Assembly: GCA_965238305.1 (NCBI GenBank)
Contig: CBDEHK010000001.1
Location: 2,852,001-2,916,000, forward strand
Direction: 5' to 3'
DNA length: 64,000 nt
Source of the DNA: CBDCGJ01 sp965238305
GTDB taxonomy: Bacteria; Pseudomonadota; Alphaproteobacteria; GCA-2731375
A program made the position numbers and the translations under genes. Shown here piece by piece: positions 42,595 to 52,461 of the stretch. Under the pieces are notes generated by a model, which worked only from the letters and a program-made list of their open reading frames with translations, ran no database searches and was not told where the DNA came from. How positions within the stretch are numbered: position 1 is the stretch's first letter; each line of letters starts with the position of its first letter.

Positions 42595-45153
42595 ATGGAT
42601 GTCGATGACGATATACCGTCGCTAGAGTTATCCGGACAGGAATGGGAACGGGTGTTACGTCGCGAGAAACTTAGGCAACTTGTCGACCAGACGCCTGTTG
42701 TGATGGTCGCGACATTGTTGAATGCGATTCTGTTGGCGGCAATTGTTGCTGGACAAGTGCCAAATTTGATTATTGCTGCTTGGACTACGACAGTTATTAC
42801 GATTGCACTTTTTCTGCTCACGAATTGGTGGCGTAACAAACACCGTGATCGAAAACTAACCGGCAGTCGTCATGGACTTCGCAAGTCTGCAATTTATTCT
42901 GCTATTTTTGGGATTGTTTGGGCGATTTCGATACCGCTGTTTCATCCATTTCTGACGAATGAAAACCGAATATTTCTATTTCTTGTGCTTGCCGGGATGG
43001 CGGCTGGCGGTACGATTAATTTGGCGCCTGTTCGACAGGCTAGTTTCGCCTTCGTCGCACCCATATTTTTGACTTTGATGCCCTATGTATTTTTTGGGGG
43101 CGAATTGTTGCACATCGCGCTCGGCGTGCTATTGGGATTTTTCTTACTTACCACGATCTTGGCGCAGCGCGCCATGCCGTCGGCGGCCACCGCGAAGGCA
43201 GCGACAAAATACGCCCGCTCACAATTGTCTGCATCATACGACGCAGCGGATCGCGCGGAAACTCATCTGCGGGAAGCGATCGAAGCAATGTCCGACGCCT
43301 TTATCCTCTATGACGAAGATGATCGGGTCGTCTTGTTCAATAGTAAACACAAGGCATTGTTCAGTTCCTTTGCCGAAATTCTTAAGCCTGGCGCCCGTTA
43401 TGAAGATCTGCTTAGAAAGCAGTACGAAAGCGGTCAATTTGAATCCGTAAAGGGACGTGTTGAAGAAGCGTTAGCTGAACGGCTGCACAGCCATCATAGG
43501 ACCACCGGTGAACATGTCCAAGACTTCGCTGATGGCCGCACAATTCGCATGACAGAACGGCGGACTAGTTCCGGTGGAATTGTTGCCGTTCGCGCGGACA
43601 TTACGGATCTGACGGAAGCACGTCAGCGTGCGGAAGATGGTGAAGAGCGTTTTCGCTCTGTCGTAGAATCGATGCCGGTAGCGCTAATCCTGAAAAATAT
43701 GGATGGCAATATTCAGCTTGTAAATCCGGTCTTTGAAAAGAACTTTGATACTGTTGGGGTAGATGCAGGCGGCGGCATGGAATTTGTCAGTTCGACAATG
43801 GCAGCTGACCTTGCGGAAATTGACAAAGAAGTTCTAGAACATCGGCAGGTTGTCCAAAAAGAAATAGAACTGACCCTGCCGGATGGTAATCAACATTCGA
43901 TGCTGGTAACCAAATTTCCAGTACTGGATGCCGCCGGCGATATTTCTGGTATCGGCGATTTCTGGGTTGATGTGTCGGCTCAGAAGTCTGCGGAAGAGCA
44001 ACTTCGTCAAGCTCAAAAGATGGAGGCAGTCGGTCAGTTGACGGGCGGTGTTGCCCATGACTTCAACAATTTACTCGCAGTCATCGTCGGCAATGCGGAA
44101 CTTCTTAAAGTTGATAATTATGACAATAGCGAAAACAGAGAGAAATTCTTGGCGGCTATTTTTCGTGCCGCCAATCGCGGCGCCGAATTAACCAATCGTC
44201 TGCTCGCCTTTTCGCGCCTGCAACCGCTGCAACCAAAAGCCGTTGATGTTACAGGATTGGTTACAGGTATGGGCGATTTGATGCGTCGTACATTGGGTGA
44301 AACCGTCCAAATCGAAATACTTTGTGCCGACAATGTCCCGCTGGCCCGTGTCGATCCAGGGCAATTGGAAAATGCCATTCTAAACTTGGCGATCAATGCC
44401 CGCGATGCGGTGAAGGAAAGCGGTAATCTTAGAATTCAGACCGGTAGGGTCAACTCGAATCTCGACCTGGTCTTGTCCCGAACCGAATTACCGGCGGGTG
44501 AGTATGTCTCAGTTGAAGTCGCGGATACCGGCCATGGCATGGCCGATGATGTGCTGAACCGGGTGTTCGATCCATTTTTTACGACAAAGGAAGTTGGCGA
44601 GGGCAGTGGTCTGGGGCTTTCGATGGTATATGGTTTTGCACAACAATCCGGTGGTCATGTCGACATTGAAAGCGAAATTGGAAAAGGAACAATTGTTAGG
44701 CTTTATTTGCCAATCGCTGAGAGTGCAGATCGATCAACAGAGCGGCAACCAATTGACTTGGTTCCAACTGGTCGAGGAGAACTGATATTGGTGATCGAGG
44801 ATGATCCGGACATGCGTGTCCTCTCAGTTCAGATTTTGCAGAGCCTAAATTATCAAGTTGTGAATGCTGTTGACGCTACGTCCGCACGAGCAATTTTGTC
44901 CGCTGAGACTGTCCCGGATCTGATTTTGTCGGACGTGGTTTTACCAGGCGGAATTAGCGGACCGGAATTGGCTCAAGAGCTGAAGGCCGAACAGCCAGGG
45001 CTGAAATTTGTATTTATGTCCGGTTATCCGACGGAAGCTATCAAAAACACGAACTTCTTAAATTCCGATCCCAAATTGCTGCAGAAACCCTTTCACCGAC
45101 GCCAGCTCGCTGAAGCATTGCGTGACGAACTTATGGCCGAACCAGTGGATTGA
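42595..45153 (+). CDS. membrane hybrid sensor histidine kinase
   Basis: An 852-residue two-component protein. An N-terminal membrane region of about six helices is followed by two PAS domains (EAIEAMSDAFILYDEDDRVV; VVESMPVALILKNMDGNIQL). The dimerisation/phosphoacceptor helix has GGVAHDFNNLLAVIVG with the His, and the ATPase has NLAINARDAV, ADTGHGMADDV and GSGLGLSMVYGFA. A C-terminal receiver has VIEDDPDM and phospho-accepting Asp in LILSDVVLPGG, plus Lys in LLQKPF. The ATG at 42595 follows GAGGG; an in-frame TTG at 42556 is weaker. No response regulator lies next to it, so its target is unknown. Confidence 0.92.
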   Translation: MDVDDDIPSLELSGQEWERVLRREKLRQLVDQTPVVMVATLLNAILLAAIVAGQVPNLIIAAWTTTVITIALFLLTNWWRNKHRDRKLTGSRHGLRKSAIYSAIFGIVWAISIPLFHPFLTNENRIFLFLVLAGMAAGGTINLAPVRQASFAFVAPIFLTLMPYVFFGGELLHIALGVLLGFFLLTTILAQRAMPSAATAKAATKYARSQLSASYDAADRAETHLREAIEAMSDAFILYDEDDRVVLFNSKHKALFSSFAEILKPGARYEDLLRKQYESGQFESVKGRVEEALAERLHSHHRTTGEHVQDFADGRTIRMTERRTSSGGIVAVRADITDLTEARQRAEDGEERFRSVVESMPVALILKNMDGNIQLVNPVFEKNFDTVGVDAGGGMEFVSSTMAADLAEIDKEVLEHRQVVQKEIELTLPDGNQHSMLVTKFPVLDAAGDISGIGDFWVDVSAQKSAEEQLRQAQKMEAVGQLTGGVAHDFNNLLAVIVGNAELLKVDNYDNSENREKFLAAIFRAANRGAELTNRLLAFSRLQPLQPKAVDVTGLVTGMGDLMRRTLGETVQIEILCADNVPLARVDPGQLENAILNLAINARDAVKESGNLRIQTGRVNSNLDLVLSRTELPAGEYVSVEVADTGHGMADDVLNRVFDPFFTTKEVGEGSGLGLSMVYGFAQQSGGHVDIESEIGKGTIVRLYLPIAESADRSTERQPIDLVPTGRGELILVIEDDPDMRVLSVQILQSLNYQVVNAVDATSARAILSAETVPDLILSDVVLPGGISGPELAQELKAEQPGLKFVFMSGYPTEAIKNTNFLNSDPKLLQKPFHRRQLAEALRDELMAEPVD

Positions 45154-45545
45154 GCGACTATCTGGGCTTTATTTTGTGCGTTGATCGGGCGTTTGGGTCC
45201 AGTCAATTGTGCCTTGATGGCGTTCCTGGACCGCTTATTTCCAACCGACATCTTCGGAGCGATGTTTGAAATTCATCCTTTCGGGACTGTGTCGGGTGAT
45301 GCCGTCTAAAATAGTGGAGAGCATCTGAGTATTGTGCAGACTTTGTGCTTCGATTACCTGATTGATTATTAGCTTTTGCAATCATGGCATATTTCTCTGT
45401 TCAAGTAGTCAAAATAACTGATTGATTTGCAAGCATATTTGACATAATAGGAAAGGCGGAGGCGGCCGGCGCGGAGGCCCTACGCAATCCAATACAGCGA
45501 CAAACGGAGACTGCATGGACCCTAGCGTCTAAAGGATTATTACGC
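45154..45545. other. 392-bp intergenic region
   Basis: Lies between the sensor kinase and the desaturase gene. The 3' part near 45420-45450 is AT-rich (TTGATT, then CATAAT about 15 bp on) and may carry the desaturase promoter, but the spacing is poor. A 60-codon - strand reading frame at 45203-45385 has no recognisable features. No RNA gene or repeat seen. Confidence 0.4.
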
Positions 45546-46463
45546 ATGAACACCCCCTCACAATTAATTGATTGGCGAGAGTGGCCAACGATTTCACTTC
45601 TTGTATTCTGTTACGCCGGCTGGCTTTTTGTTACGTATTTTCATCAGTCGATCGGACTGCTCCCAACGTTGATATGTGGAACGGTGCTGATCACGCTATA
45701 TTCCTCTATCGTACATGAAGTGCTGCATGGTCACCCGACCAGGAATGAAATTCTGAATGAATTGTTGGTCCTTCCGGCATTGGCAATATTCTTTCCTTAT
45801 CGACGCTTCAAGACATTGCATATCACTCATCATAATGATGACATTTTGACCGATCCCCAGGACGATCCGGAAACTTATTATGTCGCAGAAGGGGACTGGC
45901 AGCGTTATTCCAACCTAACGCGGGGTGTTTTATTGTTCTTGAATACCTTGCTTGGACGCTTTCTTCTGGGGCCTATTCACATGGTCATTTTCCTATTGCG
46001 GCGTGATGTACCGGCAATATGGAAGGGAGACAAGGATGTTCGCCTCGCCTATCTGCTGCACGCAGTGGGCATGGTTTTGGTATTTGCTTGGGTCGTTGGT
46101 ATTGCTGGCATGAGTGTTTGGCTTTATCTTCTGTTGGCTTACTGTGGCGCTTCGTTGTTGATGTTGCGTACGTTTGCCGAACATCAATCGCATCCCAATG
46201 GCGGCGGCCGCACGGTTATTGTCGAAGCGCACTGGTTTTTTGGTCTGTTGTTCCTGAACAACAACTTACATATCGTCCATCACCGCAATCCGGACATTCC
46301 CTGGTATGACTTGCCGGCTCTTTATCTGGCGACGCGAGAGCAATATCAGCGGGAAAATGAGGGTTATGTTTATACTGGATACTGGCCGATCATATGGCAG
46401 TATTTTTTCCAGGCGAAAGAACCGGTGATGCACCCGATAAACCGCCGGCTGGCGAAAGAATAA
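45546..46463 (+). CDS. membrane fatty acid desaturase family protein
   Basis: A 305-residue di-iron membrane enzyme. Three histidine clusters are present: HEVLHGH near residue 57, HITHH near 97 and HIVHH near 240, separated by membrane helices, the layout of the FA_desaturase superfamily (desaturases, hydroxylases, ketolases). Substrate is not predictable. It ends 2 bp before the PhnD-like gene, so the two are probably co-transcribed. Confidence 0.88.
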   Translation: MNTPSQLIDWREWPTISLLVFCYAGWLFVTYFHQSIGLLPTLICGTVLITLYSSIVHEVLHGHPTRNEILNELLVLPALAIFFPYRRFKTLHITHHNDDILTDPQDDPETYYVAEGDWQRYSNLTRGVLLFLNTLLGRFLLGPIHMVIFLLRRDVPAIWKGDKDVRLAYLLHAVGMVLVFAWVVGIAGMSVWLYLLLAYCGASLLMLRTFAEHQSHPNGGGRTVIVEAHWFFGLLFLNNNLHIVHHRNPDIPWYDLPALYLATREQYQRENEGYVYTGYWPIIWQYFFQAKEPVMHPINRRLAKE

Positions 46464-46465
46464 TC

Positions 46466-47236
46466 ATGTCTCTAGCCGTCCTGGCCATGTATGACTGGCC
46501 AGAATTGCAGGCCGCCAATGATCAATTGTGGGCCGGCATCGCTAGCCGTTTGCGCAGCCGGGGGCTTGATGCGCCTGATGAATTGTCGCGGGATCAGACG
46601 GAAGAGGCGCCCTGGCGAGACCCAGAGTTACTTCTTGGGCAGACCTGTGGTTATCCATATGTGAAATCACTGCGCGGCAATGTCCGTTTGGTTGGCACCC
46701 CACACTATGACGCGGACGGTTGTTCGGGACCGGATTATTGTTCTTGGATCTTGGTCCGTCAGGGCAGCGACATCCGCAATTTGGTTGGTCTTCGCGAACG
46801 TAAAGCCGCGGTTAACCACTATCGTTCCCATTCCGGGTGGAATGCGTTGCGTTCAACAATCCCGGGCGGCTTCGATGATGTTCTGATAACCGGTGGACAT
46901 CTCGAATCTTTGCGTATGGTTGCGGAAGGGCAGGCGGATTTCTGTGCAACCGACAGTGTTTGCTGGGCATTGGCCCGGCGTCATCGCCCGGATCTAGCGG
47001 CGCATCTTCGCGTCGTTGGTCAATCCCTGTTAGCGCCTGGCTTACCGCTCATCACTGCTGGGCAACGCAGCGACGACGAATTAGAGATATTGCAATGGGC
47101 GGTGGACGAGACTGTTCACGATCCAGCACTCGACGTTGTGCGCGAGACGTTGTTAATCGACGACTTATTTATCGTCGATGATGCAGACTATGACGCCATT
47201 TTGGCGATGGAACACCGCGCTATTGCGAATAGTTGA
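46466..47236 (+). CDS. PhnD/phosphonate-type substrate-binding-like protein without signal peptide
   Basis: A 256-residue protein of the PhnD-like periplasmic-binding family. Features: the opening SLAVLAMYDWPELQAANDQL, LLGQTCGYPYVKSLRG, LVGTPHYDADGCSGPDYCSW, a central NHYRSHSGWNALR and GHLESLRMVAEGQADFCATD. Such proteins normally have a signal peptide and a partner ABC transporter; neither is seen, so it may act in the cytoplasm, as some stand-alone relatives do. The ATG at 46466, 2 bp after the desaturase stop, is chosen over an upstream in-frame ATG at 46394 lying within that gene. Confidence 0.75.
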   Translation: MSLAVLAMYDWPELQAANDQLWAGIASRLRSRGLDAPDELSRDQTEEAPWRDPELLLGQTCGYPYVKSLRGNVRLVGTPHYDADGCSGPDYCSWILVRQGSDIRNLVGLRERKAAVNHYRSHSGWNALRSTIPGGFDDVLITGGHLESLRMVAEGQADFCATDSVCWALARRHRPDLAAHLRVVGQSLLAPGLPLITAGQRSDDELEILQWAVDETVHDPALDVVRETLLIDDLFIVDDADYDAILAMEHRAIANS

Positions 47237-47314
47237 AACAATTTGTGAAATTATTTTCAATTTGAGATCAGACTAGAGCCCCACAAAACGATCGACTTCC
47301 ACACACATTCTTGA

Positions 47315-48421
47315 TCATAGGGGCGGAAATATTTCATACTTCACGGCACCGGGTATCATGGCGGGCGTAGAGTTTAATCGGCATTTGGATGCATTAAGAT
47401 TGGCAAACCACTCTCTGACGTCGATCAGTCGGGCAGGCGCCATAACGCAAAACGCATTGCGCCATGGATGTCCAAGATGTAGCAGCTGATGGCCCAGTTC
47501 ATGAACCAGATAGGCACCGGCAAGTTCGATGGCTTCTAGGTGGTCGTAATCCGCACCGTCGCGAAGACGGTTTAACATCGGATCATCATTGATAAATGCG
47601 AACACGGATAGCCACGAACTTGTCCCATATTTGTTATCGTGACCGGCAGAGGTCGAACCGAGTGTGATGCCGCCGCGTAGTGCCGTATGGGTCACCAGGC
47701 CGGTATATTCCGCGCTGATCACAGGCTGGTTGGTGATCACGACCTCGTAAGGAAAGGCCAGACGCGGAAGGTTGTCCCAATATACCCATTCGCTAAGGCT
47801 TGCTTCCAGTTGATCATCGCCATCTCCTAAGATAGCTTTCCCGTCCACACCCTTCTTGTCCTTCCAATATTGCAAACGGTCTTTCATCGTTGCGGCCAGG
47901 GCTTCTGCCAATGATTGTTCGCTGATCGCGCCTTCCGGTTGTTTGATTAGATAAGGGGAGGAGAATTGCCAGATTTCAGACAACGTTGCGGGGGTTTGTT
48001 TAAAATTTTTTCGCAAACTGTCGGCGATCAGCGACCAGTTGACCTTGTCGCCCCTAAAATCTGCGATCTGAACCAATTGTTCGGCCTCTAAGCGGTTGGC
48101 GATTGCTTTGAAATATGGATGAATGGCAAGTCGTTTTGGCTCGGTGAATTCAATGCGCAGGCCAAAGTGCTGGTAGGTGATATCTCTGGCCTTGGCCAAT
48201 AATCGCGTTAGGTCGTCCGGTGACAAAGTTGGAAAACGAGGATTGTCAAGATAAGCCACCCTAAGTGAGATCGCCGTCGCTGGCAATTTTGGTAATGCCA
48301 ATATATCGGCTTGCTTGACGGCTATCTCTTTCGTCGGCCCACAAGCAATGCTGACCGAACAACATCCCATCACAAACAATACAACGCGAGTTTGTTGATA
48401 ATATTTTTTCAACAAATTCAC
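47315..48421 (-). CDS. putative HExxH metalloprotease-like lipoprotein
   Basis: A 368-residue exported protein. The N-terminus is a lipoprotein signal (VVLFVMGCCSVSIACGPTKE; lipid-modified Cys probably in IAC). Near residue 310 is LVHELGHQLLHLGHPWRNAF. HELGH is a zinc-binding HExxH, and the following H..GH may supply a third ligand. No known peptidase family was recognised. Its stop is beside the luciferase-like gene, which overlaps it by 4 bp, suggesting one transcript. A peptidase function is inference from the motif only. Confidence 0.6.
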   Translation of the reverse strand: MNLLKKYYQQTRVVLFVMGCCSVSIACGPTKEIAVKQADILALPKLPATAISLRVAYLDNPRFPTLSPDDLTRLLAKARDITYQHFGLRIEFTEPKRLAIHPYFKAIANRLEAEQLVQIADFRGDKVNWSLIADSLRKNFKQTPATLSEIWQFSSPYLIKQPEGAISEQSLAEALAATMKDRLQYWKDKKGVDGKAILGDGDDQLEASLSEWVYWDNLPRLAFPYEVVITNQPVISAEYTGLVTHTALRGGITLGSTSAGHDNKYGTSSWLSVFAFINDDPMLNRLRDGADYDHLEAIELAGAYLVHELGHQLLHLGHPWRNAFCVMAPARLIDVREWFANLNASKCRLNSTPAMIPGAVKYEIFPPL

Positions 48422-49458
48422 GAGGCGAAGCCGACAAAGGGTGTTTCGATCCGTTGGATATCCTGCAGCAGGTCCTTGGGCCAGAGTTCGACCGGGCCGA
48501 TGGCAGCGCGGGAGGAGATCACGTCTGAGACACCGCCAAATCGTATTTTAATCGCATCGGCGATAGTGTCGTAGGTGCCGACGGCAGCAAAAAGATGCAC
48601 CACGTCGTCAGGTATTTCCGTTGTCATCTGCGCCCATTGATCATTTTTCGACATGTGATTGAGTTTGTGGCCCAATTCTTCAAGGCCATGTTGTTCGAAA
48701 ACTGGCCAATAGGATGGCGTAGAGCCATAGAAGCCGACACGCATGCGGACCCATTCGAATTTTTCGTCAACCGTCTGTTGGTCTGGACCGGTAGCGATAA
48801 AACCGCCGCCGGAAATCTCGAATTTTTCTCGATCGCGTCCAACTTTTCTGAGACCGGCGTCCAGTCGTGGGATAATCACACTCTCCAAATAATCGCGGGT
48901 GCAGAAGGCGTGCAAGCGAACCCCATCGCATTCTTCTCCTGCCACTTTTAACATCGCTGGTCCAACGGCGGCAATAGTGACCGGCGGTGGTGGTCCGTCC
49001 AATGGGCCCGGACGAAAATTCGGCGTCATTAACGTGAACTGATAATGTTCACCTACGTAATTGAGCCGTTCTCCAGTTTCCCAAGCCCGCCATATTGCTT
49101 TCACAGCTTGCACATATTCACGCATACGCGGCGCTGGCGCACTCCATGGAACTGAAAAACGACGTATATTATGGCCCTTTACCTGACTGCCAATGCCCAG
49201 GGTGAAGCGGCCACCCGAAGCCGCTTGTAAATCCCATCCCAAATTGGCGCAGACCATCGGGCTGCGGGCAAATGATATTGCAATACCGGTTTGCAAGCTG
49301 AGTCTTTTAGTCGCCGTCGCAGCAAGCGCCAAAGCTAGAAAAGGATCATGACGGTTTTCCATCGTGACGATCCCATCGAAACCAGCGCTTTCGATCTGTT
49401 GAGCCGCTTGGCCGACGTCGTTTAAATTGTCCTGGGGTAAGGTATTAAGGATGCGCAT
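48418..49458 (-). CDS. LLM-class flavin-dependent oxidoreductase
   Basis: A 346-residue bacterial-luciferase-fold oxidoreductase that uses FMN or F420. Motifs: VGQAAQQIESAGFDGIVTME, LSLQTGIAISFARSPMVCAN, GGRFTLGIGSQVKGHNIRRF and VTIAAVGPAMLKVAGEECDG. It resembles the F420-type TIGR03617 group, though the cofactor cannot be judged here. It overlaps the lipoprotein gene by 4 bp and is divergent from a second, only distantly similar LLM gene. Confidence 0.9.
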   Translation of the reverse strand: MRILNTLPQDNLNDVGQAAQQIESAGFDGIVTMENRHDPFLALALAATATKRLSLQTGIAISFARSPMVCANLGWDLQAASGGRFTLGIGSQVKGHNIRRFSVPWSAPAPRMREYVQAVKAIWRAWETGERLNYVGEHYQFTLMTPNFRPGPLDGPPPPVTIAAVGPAMLKVAGEECDGVRLHAFCTRDYLESVIIPRLDAGLRKVGRDREKFEISGGGFIATGPDQQTVDEKFEWVRMRVGFYGSTPSYWPVFEQHGLEELGHKLNHMSKNDQWAQMTTEIPDDVVHLFAAVGTYDTIADAIKIRFGGVSDVISSRAAIGPVELWPKDLLQDIQRIETPFVGFAS

Positions 49459-49530
49459 ATAACTCTCTTTCCAACTATACTGAGCTCATATCGTGACCAG
49501 ATTAGCCGATCAGATGAAGGAGCGTAAAGC

Positions 49531-50460
49531 ATGGTTGCAGCCGGATTGGGTCTCGCCGCCTACACATTTTCCAGTGTTGAGGGGTTTTGGGATTGGGTGC
49601 GCATGGCCGACGAAGCCCGTGTCGACAGCATATGGCAGATCGACCGTTCGGTTTCCAGGGAACCATTTCTGGAATGCATGTCCACTATGGCGGCTTTGGC
49701 AGGCGCGACAAAAAATATCCGCTTCGGCATGAACGTTGCATCGCTTGGCTATCGCGACCCGCTGATCTTGGCGAAAGAATGCGCCACTATCGACTATCTA
49801 AGCAACGGCCGTTTGGTACCGGCATTCGGCCTGGGCAGCAATCGCTCACGGGATTGGATCGGGCCAGGACGGACTACAAAGGGCCGTGGCAAGCGAATGA
49901 ACGAAGCATTGGAGATAGTTAGTCGATTGTGGGCTGGCGAAGAAGTCACTTTTGACGGTGAGTATTTCCAGTATGATCGGGTTACGATTTCACCTTTGCC
50001 GGTGCAAAAGCGGTTCCCGCTTTGGATTGGCGGTTCCTCTGAGGCGGCAATAGAACGGACCGGAAAATATGGCACCGGATGGGTCGCCGCCTCGGAAAGT
50101 CCGGCCCAGGCGGGACAGGCGGTCGAAGCCATTCACGCGGCCGCGGCGCGCCACGGCCGTTCGATCGATTTCGATCATTTTGGTATCGGCTTCGCTTACC
50201 GATTTGGTTCTTGGGACGAACCCTGTGTGCAGCGGGCGGCCAAAGCCTATGCCGCGATCAGCAAAAAAGATCCCAAACAGGGACTGGCGGTTGGCGGCGT
50301 CGACGAAGTGATGGCGATCATCGAGCCCTATGTTGCGAATCAAGTCGACAAATTTATCCTGCGTCCAATCGGTGATGGAGACGCTGATATGATTGAGCAA
50401 ACCCAACGCATGATCGACGAAATCCAACCGGCTGTTTTGGCGATGAACAAGGGAGCGTGA
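49531..50460 (+). CDS. LLM-class flavin-dependent oxidoreductase
   Basis: A 309-residue luciferase-like oxidoreductase. Motifs: FSSVEGFWDWVRMADEARVD, IRFGMNVASLGYRDPLILAK, LSNGRLVPAFGLGSNRSRDW, RMNEALEIVSRLWAGEEVTF and FPLWIGGSSEAAIERTGKYG. Cofactor (FMN or F420) and substrate unknown. Divergent from the paralogue at 48418 across about 70 bp; the small lipoprotein gene follows at 1 bp. Confidence 0.9.
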   Translation: MVAAGLGLAAYTFSSVEGFWDWVRMADEARVDSIWQIDRSVSREPFLECMSTMAALAGATKNIRFGMNVASLGYRDPLILAKECATIDYLSNGRLVPAFGLGSNRSRDWIGPGRTTKGRGKRMNEALEIVSRLWAGEEVTFDGEYFQYDRVTISPLPVQKRFPLWIGGSSEAAIERTGKYGTGWVAASESPAQAGQAVEAIHAAAARHGRSIDFDHFGIGFAYRFGSWDEPCVQRAAKAYAAISKKDPKQGLAVGGVDEVMAIIEPYVANQVDKFILRPIGDGDADMIEQTQRMIDEIQPAVLAMNKGA

Positions 50461-50461
50461 G

Positions 50462-50992
50462 ATGCGCCATCTCTTCTGTTGGCTGTTTGTGCTGTCTATT
50501 ACAATTGTTCTGACGGCAGCTTGTGAAACTACCACCCGCCATCCGTCGTCTGTGGAAACGATTGTTTTGCCTGTCTCGGTCGCGGATACAGCAGAAAATC
50601 GTCAGGCGGCGGCGAACCGGTATATGAGGACTTTCGACCAACAGGAACTGCGTGCGCGTATCGGCGAGGAAATGATGGCGCGCCTGCCGGAACAAGCGCG
50701 GGTGATTTTAGAAGGCATGATAAGGGCGACCGATCTATCGATCGTCGATAATGCCATGCGCGATACCTTGGTTGAAGTTTACACTGCCGATGAGCTGAAC
50801 GCGCTGGCTGCATTTTACGGTACCGATATAGGAAAAGAAATCACTGGCAAACAAAATAAATTCCTTGCCCAAATGATGCCGATCTTGGTGCAGGCTTTAA
50901 TGCGTCACGTATTGTCGATGGAAGATAAATTCAGCCACCCTCTCGATCGTCTGGTCAAAATCGCGTTTGTGCATGATCGAGGTGACGGATAA
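50462..50992 (+). CDS. DUF2059-domain lipoprotein
   Basis: A 176-residue predicted lipoprotein: signal MRHLFCWLFVLSITIVLTAAC ends with lipobox LTAAC. The C-terminal part has the DUF2059 pattern YTADELNALAAFYGTDIGKE, found in small periplasmic proteins of unknown function. Its start is 1 bp after the preceding LLM stop, so the two are probably co-translated. Confidence 0.75.
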   Translation: MRHLFCWLFVLSITIVLTAACETTTRHPSSVETIVLPVSVADTAENRQAAANRYMRTFDQQELRARIGEEMMARLPEQARVILEGMIRATDLSIVDNAMRDTLVEVYTADELNALAAFYGTDIGKEITGKQNKFLAQMMPILVQALMRHVLSMEDKFSHPLDRLVKIAFVHDRGDG

Positions 50993-51085
50993 ATTGGAAA
51001 TTTTGGATTGCCATCCCGCAATCCTGGTGATAACGGAATGTGAGTGATAAACTTTTAGGCTAATCTAACTTGTCGAATTGAATAT

Positions 51086-51559
51086 ATGCGTGACGATCCT
51101 GTTACCAATTTAGCTGATATAGAATCTGCTGAGCCGCGAATCAAGCGCGGTTATGCGTATTGGCAGCAACAGGCGGGATTTAGAGCGATGCCGACTTGGG
51201 CGGAGATCGACCCGGCAGCGATTGCTGAGTTGCTCCCCTATGTGGTCGTAACCCATGTATTGCGTGATCCGCTAGATTTTGTCGAACGTATTGCTGGCGA
51301 AATAGTTCTGAATAACAATGCAAGCAATCGGATGCATATTCCATGGACAAACATCCCGGAACGTGGTCCGGATAGCGAGATTTGGCAACAATTTGTCGAA
51401 GTTATTGAAGGTTGTCAACCGACGTTCCGCCAGGTTCCTTATTTCGGCCCGCACAAAGAATTTATGCAAGTTCAGGTTTTGCGTTGCCCCATCTCAGATG
51501 ATGGGGTGGGCGTGAACAAAGTAATTTCCTTCGTCAATTACACTTCCCGCTACACTTAG
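51086..51559 (+). CDS. PAS_5-family (PAS domain) protein
   Basis: A 157-residue protein related to the one at 39476-40033. It shares GYAYWQQQAGFRAMPTWAE..DP followed by LLPYVVVTHVLRDPLDFVER, the opening of the PAS core, and a conserved C-terminal half. No output domain, so any regulatory role is inference. A stand-alone transcription unit upstream of the carbonic anhydrase gene on the other strand. Confidence 0.78.
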   Translation: MRDDPVTNLADIESAEPRIKRGYAYWQQQAGFRAMPTWAEIDPAAIAELLPYVVVTHVLRDPLDFVERIAGEIVLNNNASNRMHIPWTNIPERGPDSEIWQQFVEVIEGCQPTFRQVPYFGPHKEFMQVQVLRCPISDDGVGVNKVISFVNYTSRYT

Positions 51560-51656
51560 AGCGAACCGGGTAAACTTTGCGTTCGTTCGAACACCCAATC
51601 ATCCTAGCAATCGCATTTATTCCAAGTCGATTACCACGCCCATCGTTGAGCGTGCG

Positions 51657-52298
51657 TCAGGCATGTACCTTCGAGAAGTCGCCCGAATTTGGGTCCATGA
51701 TCCAAAGCTCACCACTGCCGATATCGAACCAGGCGCCATGCAGTTGCAGGCGGTATTTGCGTTCCAAGATCGATATACAGGGGAAAGTCTTGAGGTTCGC
51801 GATTGAATAGCGGATCGAAACACGTTCTAACGCCATTTGCCGTTCCGCATCGGTCAGCCATTTGTTGGCGGCGATTTCTTCCGCGGCCGGGCCCAGCAAT
51901 TCCATCCATCTGCCAATAAAGTCACCCGGCGACAGTGGTTCGGCGTCAGGATCAAGAGCGGCGCGAATACCACCGCATGAGCCGTGCCCCATTACGATAA
52001 TATCCTTAACTTTCAAATTCTGAACTGCAAATTCAAGGGCGGCCGAGGTCGCGTGATGTTCCCCATCCGGGCGATAGGGCGGCACCAAATTCGCAACATT
52101 TCGAGCAACGAATATCTCACCAGGTAATGCATCGAACACGATTTCCGGCGCTGTCCGTGAATCGCAGCAAGCGATGATCATCACGTCGGGAGCCTGACCC
52201 TCTTCAAATATTTTGCGATAACGCCCTTCATTGGGCGTAAATTTACCCTGGTGGAAAGATCGATAACCTTCGAGAAGGGGGGTCGGAAAACTACTCAT
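51657..52298 (-). CDS. beta-class carbonic anhydrase
   Basis: A 213-residue zinc enzyme interconverting CO2 and bicarbonate. Zinc ligands are visible: Cys44 in CCDSRTAPE (with Asp46/Arg48 of the CxDSR motif), then His105 and Cys108 in MGHGSCGG. The dimer region FVARNVANLVPPYRPDGEHH and the C-terminal IDLER-like segment are also present. Monocistronic, convergent with the PAS_5 gene. Confidence 0.95.
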   Translation of the reverse strand: MSSFPTPLLEGYRSFHQGKFTPNEGRYRKIFEEGQAPDVMIIACCDSRTAPEIVFDALPGEIFVARNVANLVPPYRPDGEHHATSAALEFAVQNLKVKDIIVMGHGSCGGIRAALDPDAEPLSPGDFIGRWMELLGPAAEEIAANKWLTDAERQMALERVSIRYSIANLKTFPCISILERKYRLQLHGAWFDIGSGELWIMDPNSGDFSKVHA

Positions 52299-52461
52299 TA
52301 CGTCACCAATAAAGCTGTGTTCGAATTGGCGACAAGATCGCCAACATCCGGGTAATAGTCAACCAGAAGGGTTCAAATGATCAATAATTCGAGGCAAACA
52401 CGCTAGCCACTAATTTCTACCTCAGCTAGACTTTTTGGAAATAAGCAAAGGATGAAGATGA

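Noticed and set aside
45203..45385. 60-codon - strand frame in the gap after the sensor kinase
   Set aside because: No ribosome site, no recognisable motif and near the expected chance length.
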